Notes under the pieces: generated by a model
What the model was told of the DNA's origin: nothing
Database searches by the model: none
What the model saw: the letters and a program-made list of their open reading frames with translations, nothing else
Position numbers and translations under genes: made by a program
DNA from: a bacterium
Lineage (GTDB): Bacteria; Chloroflexota; Dormibacteria; Aeolococcales; Bog-877
NCBI GenBank assembly: GCA_021798435.1
Contig: JAJZGN010000003.1
Coordinates: forward strand, 1 to 24,247
Length of the DNA: 24,247 nucleotides
Direction of reading: 5' to 3'
Part shown: positions 7,600-19,668 of the stretch, in pieces
Layout: every line of letters begins with the position of its first letter
Numbering within the stretch: position 1 is the stretch's first letter

Positions 7600-8590
7600 G
7601 AGCAGCCCGCCTCGTCCCCCGGCAGCCTGGCGGCTAAAGCTGGGCCCGGATTTCCTGGCCGTGGCGCTGGGCGCCCTCTGGATTGGCGATGCCCTGCTGC
7701 AGCTGCAGCCCCAGATGTTCACGCCGGCCTTCTCGGACCAGGTGCTGTACAGCACCGCCCTCATGTATCAGCCGCCCGGACTGAGCGCCTTCCTGCTCGC
7801 GGTGGCCCGGCTGGAGGCGGCCAACCTGACCGCCACCACCCTTCTGATCGCGGCGGTCCAGCTGGCGCTCGGCGCGGCGCTCCTGTTGCCGGCCACCCGT
7901 CGTGCCGGGCTGGCGGCCTCCGCCGCCTGGGCCACCGCGGTGTGGGTCCTGGGCGAGGGAATGGGGTTCATGGCCACCGGAACCGCCTCGCTCTGGTCGG
8001 GGGCGCCGGGAGCGGCCCTGATCTATCTGGCACTCTCCCTACTGGCTCTGCGGGGACTCCGGGACCCCACGAGCTGGGTCAGGACGGGATTGTGGATCTG
8101 GACCCTCTACTGGGGGATCGGTGCCCTCCTGGACCTCGCCTGGCGCTATCCACCGGGGGCGGTCATGGCCTACAACCTCCAGGCCGCGGCCCAGTCGGCA
8201 CCGGGCTTCCTTCAGTCCCTCGACTACCGCCTGGCCCGGCTGGCCCTCCAGCTCCAGTGGCCGGTGGTCGTCGCCTTCACGCTGATCTACGTGTTCTTGG
8301 CGACCGCGGTCTGGCGGACGCGGCTGCGCCGGGCGGCGCTGACCATCGGCGTCCTCCTGCTCTCGGCACTCTGGGTGCTCGGCCAGGGGCTGGGAGGGGT
8401 CTTCACCGGTGTCGCCACCGACCTCAACACCGCACCCCTGGTCGCCCTGCTGGCGGCGGTCCTCCTCGGCGCCGCCCGCCCGGCATCCAACCTGGACACC
8501 CCTGACGGGCCCCCGAGGACGACAAAAAAAAGAGACCCGGCGATGACCTACTCTCCCACCCCGTTGCCAGGGCAGTACCATCGGCGCTGA
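7586..8590 (+). CDS. Multi-pass membrane protein of unknown function; 3' end antisense to 5S rRNA
   Basis: It encodes 334 aa with about eight membrane helices, for example LAVALGALWIGDALLQL, TTLLIAAVQLALGAALLL and LTIGVLLLSALWVLG. The N-terminal QLQPQMFTPAF followed by more helices recalls DoxX-like proteins, a weak likeness. The start is GTG at 7586, overlapping the ctaG stop, with GAGG nine bases upstream, so it is probably co-expressed with ctaG. The membrane core ends near ARPASN. The remaining tail is hydrophilic and its last roughly 18 residues (MTYSPTPLPGQYHRR and those before it) are read from the antisense strand of the 5S rRNA gene, through an A8 run. A lost stop codon or an indel in that A-run may have lengthened the frame. 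Function unknown. Confidence 0.75.
   Translation: MPAPESSPPRPPAAWRLKLGPDFLAVALGALWIGDALLQLQPQMFTPAFSDQVLYSTALMYQPPGLSAFLLAVARLEAANLTATTLLIAAVQLALGAALLLPATRRAGLAASAAWATAVWVLGEGMGFMATGTASLWSGAPGAALIYLALSLLALRGLRDPTSWVRTGLWIWTLYWGIGALLDLAWRYPPGAVMAYNLQAAAQSAPGFLQSLDYRLARLALQLQWPVVVAFTLIYVFLATAVWRTRLRRAALTIGVLLLSALWVLGQGLGGVFTGVATDLNTAPLVALLAAVLLGAARPASNLDTPDGPPRTTKKRDPAMTYSPTPLPGQYHRR
8524..8531 (-). terminator. T8 tract just after 5S rRNA, likely end of the rRNA operon
   Basis: On the minus strand the 5S end is followed within a few bases by CTCTTTTTTTT. I see no separate hairpin between them, so any terminator would have to use the 5S 3' structure. It lies inside the 3' end of the convergent membrane-protein ORF. 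Confidence 0.45.
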
Positions 8591-8651
8591 CGGGCTTAAC
8601 TGCTGTGTTCGGAATGGGAACAGGTGTTTCCCCGCCGCTATCGTCACCGGA
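8535..8651 (-). rRNA. rrf: 5S ribosomal RNA
   Basis: The minus strand carries the standard 5S core (CCCATTCCGAACACAG, then GTTAAGCCC, GCGCCGATGGTA, GGGAGAGTAGG). The terminal helix pairs CCGGTGA at the 5' end with TCGCCGG at the 3' end. The length of about 117 nt is normal; the ends are set from the helix and are good to a few bases. It is the last gene of the operon, about 106 bases after 23S. Confidence 0.96.
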
Positions 8652-8652
8652 T

Positions 8653-8665
8653 CTCGATTGTCAAA
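8653..8665 (-). promoter_or_regulatory. boxA-like element before 5S
   Basis: TTTGACAATCGAG on the minus strand shares the TTGACAAT core with the element in the 16S leader (13975-13996). It abuts the 5S 5' end. It may be a remnant boxA or a processing signal. Confidence 0.3.
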
Positions 8666-8670
8666 TTTGA

Positions 8671-8739
8671 GGGCGCGCCACCGGACCGCCGGCAGCGCCA
8701 CCCGAGCGCAGTAGGAGCCCACGTCCCGGGGGCGCGCCC
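8671..8739. repeat. Inverted repeat in the 23S-5S spacer
   Basis: GGGCGCGCC at 8671-8679 is perfectly complementary to GGCGCGCCC at 8731-8739. The 51-base loop lies within the spacer at 8652-8757. It could fold as a stem in the primary transcript and guide RNase processing between 23S and 5S. No gene is seen in the spacer. Confidence 0.55.
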
Positions 8740-8757
8740 GCGAACGGTGTGGCAGAG

Positions 8758-11744
<2,987 letters not shown>

Positions 11745-11852
11745 ATTTAATCTCTGACCACACGGCTCGAGAGCGGCGGTGCTGGCCACAGCCAGACCGC
11801 AGATCGAGACGTGCTGCTTCCCGCCCCTGGCGGAAAGTCTTTGCTCCTACGC

Positions 11853-11873
11853 GCTCTTCACTTGTTAAGCTGC
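11853..11873 (-). promoter_or_regulatory. boxA-like antitermination element in the spacer before 23S
   Basis: On the minus strand GCAGCTTAACAAGTGAAGAG contains TTAACAA, as in E. coli boxA (GCTCTTTAACAA; 9 of 12 bases agree). An almost identical element precedes 16S (13975-13996). In E. coli boxA likewise occurs in both the leader and the 16S-23S spacer, where it loads NusB/NusE. The rest of the spacer 11745-11883 shows no gene. Confidence 0.6.
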
Positions 11874-11883
11874 TGCCGCCGCC

Positions 11884-11956
11884 TGGAGATGAGCGGGCTC
11901 GAACCGCCGGCCTCCTGCTTGCAAAGCAGGCGCTCTGCCAACTGAGCTACATCCCC
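11884..11956 (-). tRNA. tRNA-Ala (anticodon TGC)
   Basis: This is a 73-nt cloverleaf on the minus strand. The acceptor stem GGGGATG pairs with CATCTCC and includes the G3-U70 wobble that marks alanine tRNAs. The anticodon loop is CTTTGCAAG and the T-arm is GGCGGTTCGAGCCCGC. CCA is not encoded after the discriminator A. It sits between tRNA-Ile and 23S, the common arrangement. Confidence 0.97.
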
Positions 11957-12002
11957 GTCCGTGCCAGCGGCTCGGCTGGGGGCTTGGCGGCTGGCGCCGT
12001 GG

Positions 12003-12076
12003 TGGGCCTTTGTGGACTCGAACCACAGACCTCACGGTTATCAGCCGTGCGCTCTGACCACCTGAGCTAAAGGCCC
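12003..12076 (-). tRNA. tRNA-Ile (anticodon GAT)
   Basis: This is a 74-nt cloverleaf on the minus strand. The acceptor stem GGGCCTT pairs with AAGGCCC, the anticodon loop is CTGATAAC and the T-arm is CTGTGGTTCGAGTCCACA. CCA is not encoded. It lies 46 bases upstream of tRNA-Ala in the 16S-23S spacer. Confidence 0.97.
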
Positions 12077-12404
12077 GTGGCGCCGGGCGCTACCCCAGCC
12101 AAGCTGGCGGGACATCTCCCGCGCTTGACCGCTGAAAAGTGGAGCGATCCCACGTCCGGCCCCCAAGGGGCTGTTCGGTTGTCGTCAGCAGGTTCCCACT
12201 GCCACCAGCACGCCTGCTCCGCCACGGGCGGACCTGCCCGGTCTACTTGCCCACTACTCTTGGCGGTTCCCCATGAACCCAGCGGCGGCGCCGAGGCGCT
12301 CGCGACTGAAGCATCATGGGCCGCTAGTCTTCGCGGTTTGGACCGGGCATTACTGCTCTGCCTGAGTTGACCTCCGTCGTGGCGTCACCACAACGAAGCT
12401 CCTT
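12077..12404 (-). other. 16S to tRNA-Ile spacer, no gene
   Basis: These 328 bases of transcribed spacer hold no gene I can support. Two structures are visible. One is a stem TCCGCC-ACG-GGCGGA at 12218-12232, enclosed by GCAGGT/ACCTGC (12187-12192 with 12232-12237). The other lies just past the 16S end, where AAGGAG can pair with the anti-Shine-Dalgarno sequence of unprocessed 16S. These are likely processing or folding elements. Confidence 0.6.
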
Positions 12405-13895
<1,491 letters not shown>

Positions 13896-13899
13896 ACCA

Positions 13900-13953
13900 A
13901 TCCGGCCGAAGCCGGATAGGTGGCAAAGAATTTGGGGCCCCTTGCGAAGGGGC
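13900..13953 (-). other. Two hairpins in the rRNA leader just before 16S
   Basis: At 13900-13917 the minus strand reads ATCCGGC-TTCG-GCCGGAT, a 7-bp stem closed by C(UUCG)G, a very stable tetraloop. At 13937-13953 it reads GCCCCTT-CGC-AAGGGGC, a 7-bp stem. They lie within about 60 bases of the 16S 5' end and probably help leader folding or processing. No gene occurs between 13896 and 14175. Confidence 0.7.
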
Positions 13954-13974
13954 ATGTGGACGCAGAATCGTCTC

Positions 13975-13996
13975 CACTCTTCAATTGTCAAGCTGC
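13975..13996 (-). promoter_or_regulatory. boxA-like antitermination element in the 16S leader
   Basis: The minus strand has CTTGACAATTGAAGAG preceded by GCAG. It matches the spacer element at 11853-11873 at nearly every base (consensus CTTRACAAKTGAAGAG). It lies about 60 bases downstream of the predicted transcription start. Confidence 0.6.
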
Positions 13997-14053
13997 GACC
14001 GGCGACGCCCAGAGGCGGCCGAGCACCAGGGAGTTCCCTAGCGCGGACTTCGG

Positions 14054-14082
14054 AGTATAGCCCAGGGGGCCGGTGGCGTCAA
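14054..14082 (-). promoter_or_regulatory. Near-consensus housekeeping promoter of the rRNA operon
   Basis: On the minus strand the -35 is TTGACG (14082-14077) and the -10 is TATACT (14059-14054), separated by exactly 17 bases. Each hexamer matches the sigma-70 consensus at 5 of 6 bases. Transcription should start near 14047, giving a leader of about 150 bases before 16S. It lies about 95 bases downstream of recR on the same strand. Confidence 0.85.
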
Positions 14083-14175
14083 GCCTGATCTCAGGATCCC
14101 CTTGGGCGTGATCCTTCGGTTGTCGATCCGGAGCGGGGGAGATGGGGCAAAAGCGGCGTGGCCCCGGGAGAAGGC

Positions 14176-14781
14176 TCAGAGGTCGCGGCGGCCGGAGAAG
14201 GCTCGAGCCACGGTGCGCTCATCGGCATAGGCCAGCTCGCCGCCCACCGGGAGGCCGTGGGCCAGGCGGGTGACCCGGACCCCGGTGCCCTCGAGGCGCC
14301 GGACCAGATAGCCCGCGGTGGCCTCGCCCTCGAGGTCGGAGTCGGTGGCCAGGATGACCTCTGACACCTCCCCCGACCCCACCCTCGTCAGCAACTCCTG
14401 GGCATGGATGTCATTCGGCCCCACCCCGTCGAGGGGCGAGAGGGCCGCTCCCAGCACGTGGTAGAGGCCCCGGAACTCACCGGTGCGCTCGATCGCCAGC
14501 ACATCGCCGGCCTCCTCCACGACGCAGATCAGCCCCCGGTCACGATTGCTCTGCCGGCAGATGGCGCACGCCGCTCCGCCCTCGCTGAGAAAGAAGCAGT
14601 TGGGGCATGGGGTGACATTGGTGGCGGTGGCGGAGATGGCCGCGGCCAGCTGCTGGAGCTGGGTGGCGGGAAGGCGGGCGGCGGCGTGGAAGGCGAGACG
14701 CTGGGCCGTCTTGGGACCGATCCCGGGGAAGCGGGCGAACTCCTCGATGAGCCGCTCCACCGGGGAGGGCAGGAGCCCCAC
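14176..14781 (-). CDS. recR: Recombination mediator RecR
   Basis: It works with RecO/RecF to load RecA at gaps during recombinational repair. It is 201 aa, the standard length. In order it has a helix-hairpin-helix (FPGIGPKTAQRLAFH, residues 18-32), a four-cysteine zinc module (C59, C62, C72, C75), a Toprim domain beginning LICVVEEAGDV with ATDSDLEGEAT, and the C-terminal AHGLPVGGELAYADE. The start must be GTG at 14781: an in-frame TGA lies only two codons upstream and family alignment begins here. No clear ribosome-binding site is seen, so translation may be coupled to ybaB, 29 bases upstream. The dnaX-ybaB-recR order is conserved in many bacteria. Confidence 0.96.
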   Translation of the reverse strand: MGLLPSPVERLIEEFARFPGIGPKTAQRLAFHAAARLPATQLQQLAAAISATATNVTPCPNCFFLSEGGAACAICRQSNRDRGLICVVEEAGDVLAIERTGEFRGLYHVLGAALSPLDGVGPNDIHAQELLTRVGSGEVSEVILATDSDLEGEATAGYLVRRLEGTGVRVTRLAHGLPVGGELAYADERTVARAFSGRRDL

Positions 14782-14810
14782 CGATCAGAATCCGAGCCGG
14801 GAGGCCGCGG

Positions 14811-15128
14811 TCAGCGCCCTCCTGGGGAGAGCATTCCCGGCGGAAGCAGGGACTCCATCGACCGGGCGGCCAGCTCCCGGGACCTGTCCAGAGCGTCGTT
14901 GACCGCGGCCTGGATCAGGTCCCCGACCAGGTCCGCCCCCTCCTCGAGAACCGCCGGGTCCAGGGAGACCAGGGTGAGGCGCTGCTGGCCGTTGCAGCGC
15001 ACGGTCACGGCCCCACCCCCCGCAGATCCCTCCACCTCCTGGGTGGCCAGGGCGTCCTGCGCCTGTTCCCACTGGCGCGCCAGATTCTGCTGCAGCTGGC
15101 GCAGCTGCCGGGGGTTAGGCGCGGGCAC
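14811..15128 (-). CDS. YbaB/EbfC family nucleoid-associated protein
   Basis: This is a small DNA-binding protein of 105 aa. The N-terminal half is a Gln/Arg-rich amphipathic helix (RQLRQLQQNLARQWEQAQ). It is followed by the family beta-sheet and helix: VTVRCNGQQRLTLVSLDP, then LVGDLIQAAVNDALDRSREL. The start is GTG at 15128 because an in-frame TAG is three codons upstream; ATGAGG lies about ten bases ahead. It sits between dnaX and recR, the classical place for this family, which fits its likely role as a dimeric DNA-bridging protein. The sequence is more divergent than its neighbours but position and motifs agree. Confidence 0.9.
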   Translation of the reverse strand: MPAPNPRQLRQLQQNLARQWEQAQDALATQEVEGSAGGGAVTVRCNGQQRLTLVSLDPAVLEEGADLVGDLIQAAVNDALDRSRELAARSMESLLPPGMLSPGGR

Positions 15129-15168
15129 CGGCGGCTAGCCTCATGGCGAAGCTCATTCTAGGGCGGCG

Positions 15169-16812
15169 TCACCGGGGCCGCGGGTCGAGGAAGTCCACCT
15201 TCCTCACCGTGCTGCCGGGAAAGTGCTTGAGGGCGGCGGCCAACCCCTGACCTCCCCGGGAGCCGCCTCCCGACCCCTGAGACGGACCCGCGGACCCCCG
15301 CAGGACTAGGATCACCGGGATCTCCCGGCCCGCCGCCGCCTTCAGGGCCTGGCTCAGAAGTTCGCGGTTGGCTGGGGAGGTGAGTTGCCCGAGGTGCCAC
15401 TCATAGTTCACCTCGACGATCAGCGAGCCGTCGGACACCCCGGTGGGAGTGGTGTCCAGGACCAGGGCATGAAAGGGCTTGTGGTGCTCCCTCGCCCATT
15501 CGACAACCCGCACCCACAGCGCCCGCCAATCTGGCTGCGGGTCCGCCGACAGGCCCGGGCCGGGCTCCGGTGCGACGGACTCAAGATGGTCACGCGGTGG
15601 CTCTTCCGCCCTAGCGTCCGGCTCCGGCCTCGGAAAAGCCGCAGGCGGAGAAGCGGGGGGGCCATCGTCCGGCGCCGAAGGGGAGGCCGGGGGCGGCGTC
15701 CCCCCACTCCGCTCGGCTTTTCTCTCGTGCGGGGTGGGAGCAATGTCGGTTCGGGGGAGGCGGCCCTCGGGGCGCGTCAGCGCCGCGGCTGAGGCCACCT
15801 GGAGAAGCACGACCTCCATGGTCATCCAGGGGTCGTCCGCACGCCGCAGTTCCGATGCTCCCCGGGTGCACGCCTCCATCAGCTCGAGCCAGGGGCCGGC
15901 CGCGCCACCCTTCTCCATCAGCCGCCAGTAGCTGTCCCGGGCCCGCCCCCCCAGTCCCCGCAGGAGCTGGCGCGGCTCGACCCCGTACTCCTGCAGTTCA
16001 CCCAGTCGCTGGAGGACTGCCTGGGGGCGGCGCTCGACCAAGGACTCGGCCAGGCCGGCCACCGCCTCAGGGTCAGCCATGCCCAGCGCCGAGCGCACGG
16101 TCTCGATCTCAAGAACGCCGTCGTCCAGGCCCATGAGGCGCTCCAGGAGAGACTCGGCGTCGCGCAGCGACCCCGCCCCCGCTTCCGCGACCAGGTCCAT
16201 CACCGGCCGGGTGGTCGTCACACCCTCCTGATCACAGATCGTCCGCAGATGTTCGGCCATCGCCCCCGCCGGGATCCGGCGGAAGTCGAAGCGCTGGCAG
16301 CGGGAGAGGATGGTCTCGCTGAGTCGCTGCGGCTCTGTGGTGGCCAGGATGAAGCAGGCGTGGGGAGGGGGCTCCTCAAGGGTCTTGAGGAAGGCGTTCC
16401 CGGCCTCGTTGGTGAGCATGTGGGCCTCATCGATGATGTAGACCTTGGTACGCAGTTCGCTGGGCAGAAACTGAGCCCGCTCGCGGAGGTCCCGGATCTC
16501 GTCGATGCCCCGGTTGGTGGCAGCGTCGATCTCGATCACGTCGAGGCTCCGCCCGTCCCCGATGGAGACACAAGGGCCGCAGGCGAGGCACGGCTCCCCG
16601 TCCTCTGGATTCAGGCAGTTGATGGCCCGGGCGAGGATCCGAGCGGCGCTGGTCTTGCCGGTGCCCCGGACACCGGTGAAGAGGTAGGCGTGGCCGATCC
16701 GGCCCTCCCGAACCGCGTGGCGCAGGGCGCGCGCGATCACCTCCTGGCCCACTAGTTCCGAGAACCGCCGGGGCCGGTACTTGAGGTAGAGGGTCGGTCT
16801 AACCGTTTTCAC
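15169..16812 (-). CDS. dnaX: DNA polymerase III subunits gamma/tau
   Basis: This is the clamp-loader ATPase of the replicative polymerase, 547 aa. The N-terminus LYLKYRPRRFSELVGQE is typical. Walker A is GVRGTGKTS (about residues 47-55), followed by the zinc module with Cys in NCLNPEDGEPCLACGPC. Walker B is IIDEAHML, and sensor 1 ATTEP and the SRC motif (LSRCQRFDF) follow. A Pro/Ala-rich linker spans about 375-455, then comes a C-terminal domain ending in LVLRG and a basic tail. The start is GTG at 16812, where family similarity begins. The frame stays open far upstream, through the SRP RNA gene, but this is fortuitous. The SD is weak; the start lies only about 12 bases beyond the SRP RNA 3' end. 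No programmed-frameshift A-run was noticed. Confidence 0.95.
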   Translation of the reverse strand: MKTVRPTLYLKYRPRRFSELVGQEVIARALRHAVREGRIGHAYLFTGVRGTGKTSAARILARAINCLNPEDGEPCLACGPCVSIGDGRSLDVIEIDAATNRGIDEIRDLRERAQFLPSELRTKVYIIDEAHMLTNEAGNAFLKTLEEPPPHACFILATTEPQRLSETILSRCQRFDFRRIPAGAMAEHLRTICDQEGVTTTRPVMDLVAEAGAGSLRDAESLLERLMGLDDGVLEIETVRSALGMADPEAVAGLAESLVERRPQAVLQRLGELQEYGVEPRQLLRGLGGRARDSYWRLMEKGGAAGPWLELMEACTRGASELRRADDPWMTMEVVLLQVASAAALTRPEGRLPRTDIAPTPHERKAERSGGTPPPASPSAPDDGPPASPPAAFPRPEPDARAEEPPRDHLESVAPEPGPGLSADPQPDWRALWVRVVEWAREHHKPFHALVLDTTPTGVSDGSLIVEVNYEWHLGQLTSPANRELLSQALKAAAGREIPVILVLRGSAGPSQGSGGGSRGGQGLAAALKHFPGSTVRKVDFLDPRPR

Positions 16813-16823
16813 AAGGGCTGATG

Positions 16824-17094
16824 ATGATCGCGCACCCCTCTTCGTGGGACCGCCCCCGGCGCCTACCGGCCACCGGACTCGGGCCGGGGTGCCCGACGGC
16901 GCCCCGGTCGCTCCGCGTGCCGCTGCTTCCTTCCGGACCTGACGGGGTTGGCGGTGACCGGCCGCGTCGGACCCGACCGTCGGCACCCGGATGATCGGAG
17001 CTGACCCGGAAACGCCCCCCCTAGGAGGGGAGTTCGACCCCGCTGTAGCGGATTGCGGGTACAGGGCACCGCTAACTCCCCGTCTAGCGCGATC
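16824..17094 (-). ncRNA. ffs: Signal recognition particle RNA, large (Alu-domain) form
   Basis: This is the RNA scaffold of the particle that targets membrane proteins with Ffh. The minus strand has the universal helix 8 core (GTCAGGTCCGGAAGGAAGCA, about 16945-16926) with a GGAA tetraloop. Upstream lies the Alu domain as in B. subtilis scRNA (GGGGAGTTAGCGGTGCCCTG, then CCCGCAATCCGCTACAGCGG). Helix 1 closes perfectly: GATCGCGC (17094-17087) pairs with GCGCGATC (16833-16826). Helix 5 includes CCGGGTGCCGACGG pairing with 16884-16899. The length of about 271 nt is close to that of B. subtilis scRNA. It sits just upstream of dnaX, a common location. Ends are estimates from helix 1 and the promoter. 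Confidence 0.93.
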
Positions 17095-17100
17095 GATCCG

Positions 17101-17106
17101 ATTGTA
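17101..17106 (-). promoter_or_regulatory. -10 element of the SRP RNA gene
   Basis: TACAAT on the minus strand lies seven bases before G17094, the first base of helix 1, which fits a transcription start there. The -35 is poor (TGTTGG at 17128-17123, spacing 16). Confidence 0.6.
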
Positions 17107-17234
17107 GCGCGGTGGCCCGAGCCCAACACCCGCCGGCTCTCGCTGACAGGGCCCCTGACCCCTGCGGGCCTCGCTCCGACCGTCGGTCCTGCCCAGGAAC
17201 AAACGCGGGAAGGCCGCCCTCAACTCGAGGTGTC

Positions 17235-17253
17235 GGACCTCTCTCAGAGGTCC
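17235..17253 (-). terminator. Hairpin over the stop codon of the ABC permease
   Basis: GGACCTCT-GAG-AGAGGTCC forms a perfect 8-bp stem that includes the TGA stop. No T-run follows, so it may act as an mRNA 3'-end stabiliser or a weak terminator ahead of the SRP RNA promoter. The remaining gap (17107-17234) holds only that promoter region. Confidence 0.4.
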
Positions 17254-18056
17254 ATGGCGGCGAGTCGGCGGGTCCCCGCCCGGAGAGCGGCCCCGCCCGC
17301 CGTCACCGCGCACATTCCGCAGATGAAGAGGGAGAGGGCCTCCCGCTCCCAGAAGGGCATCCAGGTGAGCAGCAGCGGGAGGGTGAAGGCCACGATGGAG
17401 ACGGCGACGTAGGTGGACCCCAGGAGCATGAAGGCCATGACCAGCCAGATGCCCACAGATCGGCGGGGGTCGTTCCAGTCCAGCCGTGGCCAGGCCGCCC
17501 CCATCCCGGTCGCCAACCCGACAAGCCCCAGGACGAGCATGGTCAGCTGGGCGGCGGAGATCGCCATCTCGTTCGGGGGAAGACGCTGGGTGATCTCGGT
17601 GACCAAGAGGAGCGCCAGGCTGGCTCCGGTCGCGACCAGTGCCGGTAGCTGGGCCTTGCTCAGCAGGACGGCCCGCGGGCTGAGCGGCGCGCTGAACAGG
17701 CACCAGGCGTGCTGCCCCTCGGCCCCGATGGCGCGCAGCCCGAGACCGCTGGCCGCGAAGAGGGCGGCAAAGGACGCGGTGGTGAGTGGCCCATACCAGG
17801 CCGGGAAATCCCTGAAGACCCCCGAGCCCCCGCGAGGGGAGAGCAGGTAGACGGCGAACAGCCCCACGGGGAGCAGCAGCTGGATCAGCTGTCCAGGATC
17901 TCGACGGAGGACGCGACCATCCTTGCTCAGGATGGCCAGTGGAGCTGGGCGCGCTCGGGCGAATCGTGACCTCCGCGTCCTGGCGGCGGTGAACTGGGAG
18001 CGGTACCACCCCTCCCTGAGGAAGCGGGCGGCGACCAGAATCCCCACCGGAGTCAC
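17244..18056 (-). CDS. ABC exporter permease, C-terminal half after an in-frame TAG
   Basis: This is the second half of an ABC-2-type exporter permease (PF16949-like), 270 aa from the first GTG. Signatures are LAILSKDGRVLRRDPGQL and the EGQHAWCLFSAPLSPRAVLL segment, followed by several membrane helices. In the family these belong to one protein with the half encoded at 18090-18878. Here both halves are in the same frame, parted by TAG (18092-18090). The codons between TAG and this GTG (LAASTTLLAALV) continue the membrane helix. No ribosome-binding site precedes the GTG; the upstream stretch is pyrimidine-rich. So this is more likely the tail of a broken or read-through gene (intact length about 544 aa) than a separate subunit. 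Confidence 0.75.
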   Translation of the reverse strand: MTPVGILVAARFLREGWYRSQFTAARTRRSRFARARPAPLAILSKDGRVLRRDPGQLIQLLLPVGLFAVYLLSPRGGSGVFRDFPAWYGPLTTASFAALFAASGLGLRAIGAEGQHAWCLFSAPLSPRAVLLSKAQLPALVATGASLALLLVTEITQRLPPNEMAISAAQLTMLVLGLVGLATGMGAAWPRLDWNDPRRSVGIWLVMAFMLLGSTYVAVSIVAFTLPLLLTWMPFWEREALSLFICGMCAVTAGGAALRAGTRRLAAMDL

Positions 18057-18089
18057 GAGCGCGGCGAGGAGGGTGGTTGAGGCGGCCAG

Positions 18090-18878
18090 CTAGAGGGCCA
18101 CGGCGAACTGGCCGCTCGCCACCGCCACCAGGCTCCTGGCCACCCAGGAGGTGGGCAGCCAGGGCGCAGAGCCCACCCCATGGTCGAGCCGGCCCAGGCC
18201 CAGCCCGCCCGACCCATGGCCGCTGAAGGTCGCCGCGAGGTCGACCGCGGCCGCTCCGAAGCCGACCCCGGCGACCAGGACGGCGGCGGCGTCGCGGACC
18301 CGGGCCGCGGGGACCAGCCGAACCACCAGCACCACCCCCAGGAGCGCCAGGGACATCGGCACCAGGAGCAGGGCGGGAAGCGCCAGCGCCACCAGCGGGA
18401 CGAGGAGAGGGGCGTGAAAGCGCAGCGCTGCCGCCAGCACCGCAGGGCCACCGAACAGGGCCCCGATGGTGAGGCCGATGGCCAGCTGGTTGGCGAGCCG
18501 GTGGGCGAGGAAGACGGTGGCGCTGAGGGGCGAGGAGAGGAGCCACTCGACGTCGCGCGCGAAGTACACCGAAGCCAGAGCGAAGCTGACCGAGCTGGCC
18601 AAGGTGAAGAGCCAGAGGACAGCGGCCAGGGTGGCGAGGGGTGCCTCCAGCTGGCCCGGGGACAGCCGTCCCAGTAGGCGCTCGGCCGCCGGCACGGTCG
18701 CGGCCCAGAACGCCGCCACCATCGGCCCCGCGACGGTAGCCGCCAGTCGTCTCCCCGGGCCCGAGCGCCACCAGGAGTTCCAGGTGGCCAGAAGCGAGGC
18801 CCGGAAGAGGCCGAGGAGCTGCTCCCGGGGACGGGGGGCTCTCCGCTCCCAGGGCCCGGACCAGGCTGGAGCCGCCAC
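18090..18878 (-). CDS. ABC exporter permease, N-terminal half ending at an in-frame TAG
   Basis: This is the first 262 codons of an ABC-2-type exporter permease. After a soluble N-terminus come about five membrane helices (for example LATLAAVLWLFTLASSVSFA, LAIGLTIGALFGGPAVLAAA and LVALALPALLLVPMSLALL). The family marker YFARDVEWLLSSPLSATVFL is present. The start is GTG at 18878, one base past the ATPase stop. The frame ends in ASGQFAVAL-TAG, in the middle of a hydrophobic helix, which then resumes in the same frame (see 17244-18056). A single G-to-A change from TGG, or a point change from CAG, would explain it. It is probably a recent nonsense mutation, amber read-through, or a sequencing error. 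Its substrate is unknown. Confidence 0.78.
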   Translation of the reverse strand: MAAPAWSGPWERRAPRPREQLLGLFRASLLATWNSWWRSGPGRRLAATVAGPMVAAFWAATVPAAERLLGRLSPGQLEAPLATLAAVLWLFTLASSVSFALASVYFARDVEWLLSSPLSATVFLAHRLANQLAIGLTIGALFGGPAVLAAALRFHAPLLVPLVALALPALLLVPMSLALLGVVLVVRLVPAARVRDAAAVLVAGVGFGAAAVDLAATFSGHGSGGLGLGRLDHGVGSAPWLPTSWVARSLVAVASGQFAVAL

Positions 18879-18879
18879 G

Positions 18880-19662
<783 letters not shown>

Positions 19663-19668
19663 GCCGGG

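Noticed and set aside
12077..12404. Possible extra tRNA or small RNA in the long 16S-tRNA-Ile spacer
   Set aside because: No cloverleaf with a T-loop GTTCGA and matching acceptor stem; only simple stems are visible.
17107..17243. Possible small gene between the ABC permease and the SRP RNA
   Set aside because: No start with a ribosome-binding site and no conserved frame; the region is explained by the SRP RNA promoter and a hairpin.
16813..18771. In-frame upstream extension of dnaX to a 1,200-residue frame
   Set aside because: It crosses the SRP RNA and the ABC permease in another frame; the translated part is low-complexity Gly/Arg/Pro and DnaX similarity begins only at 16812.
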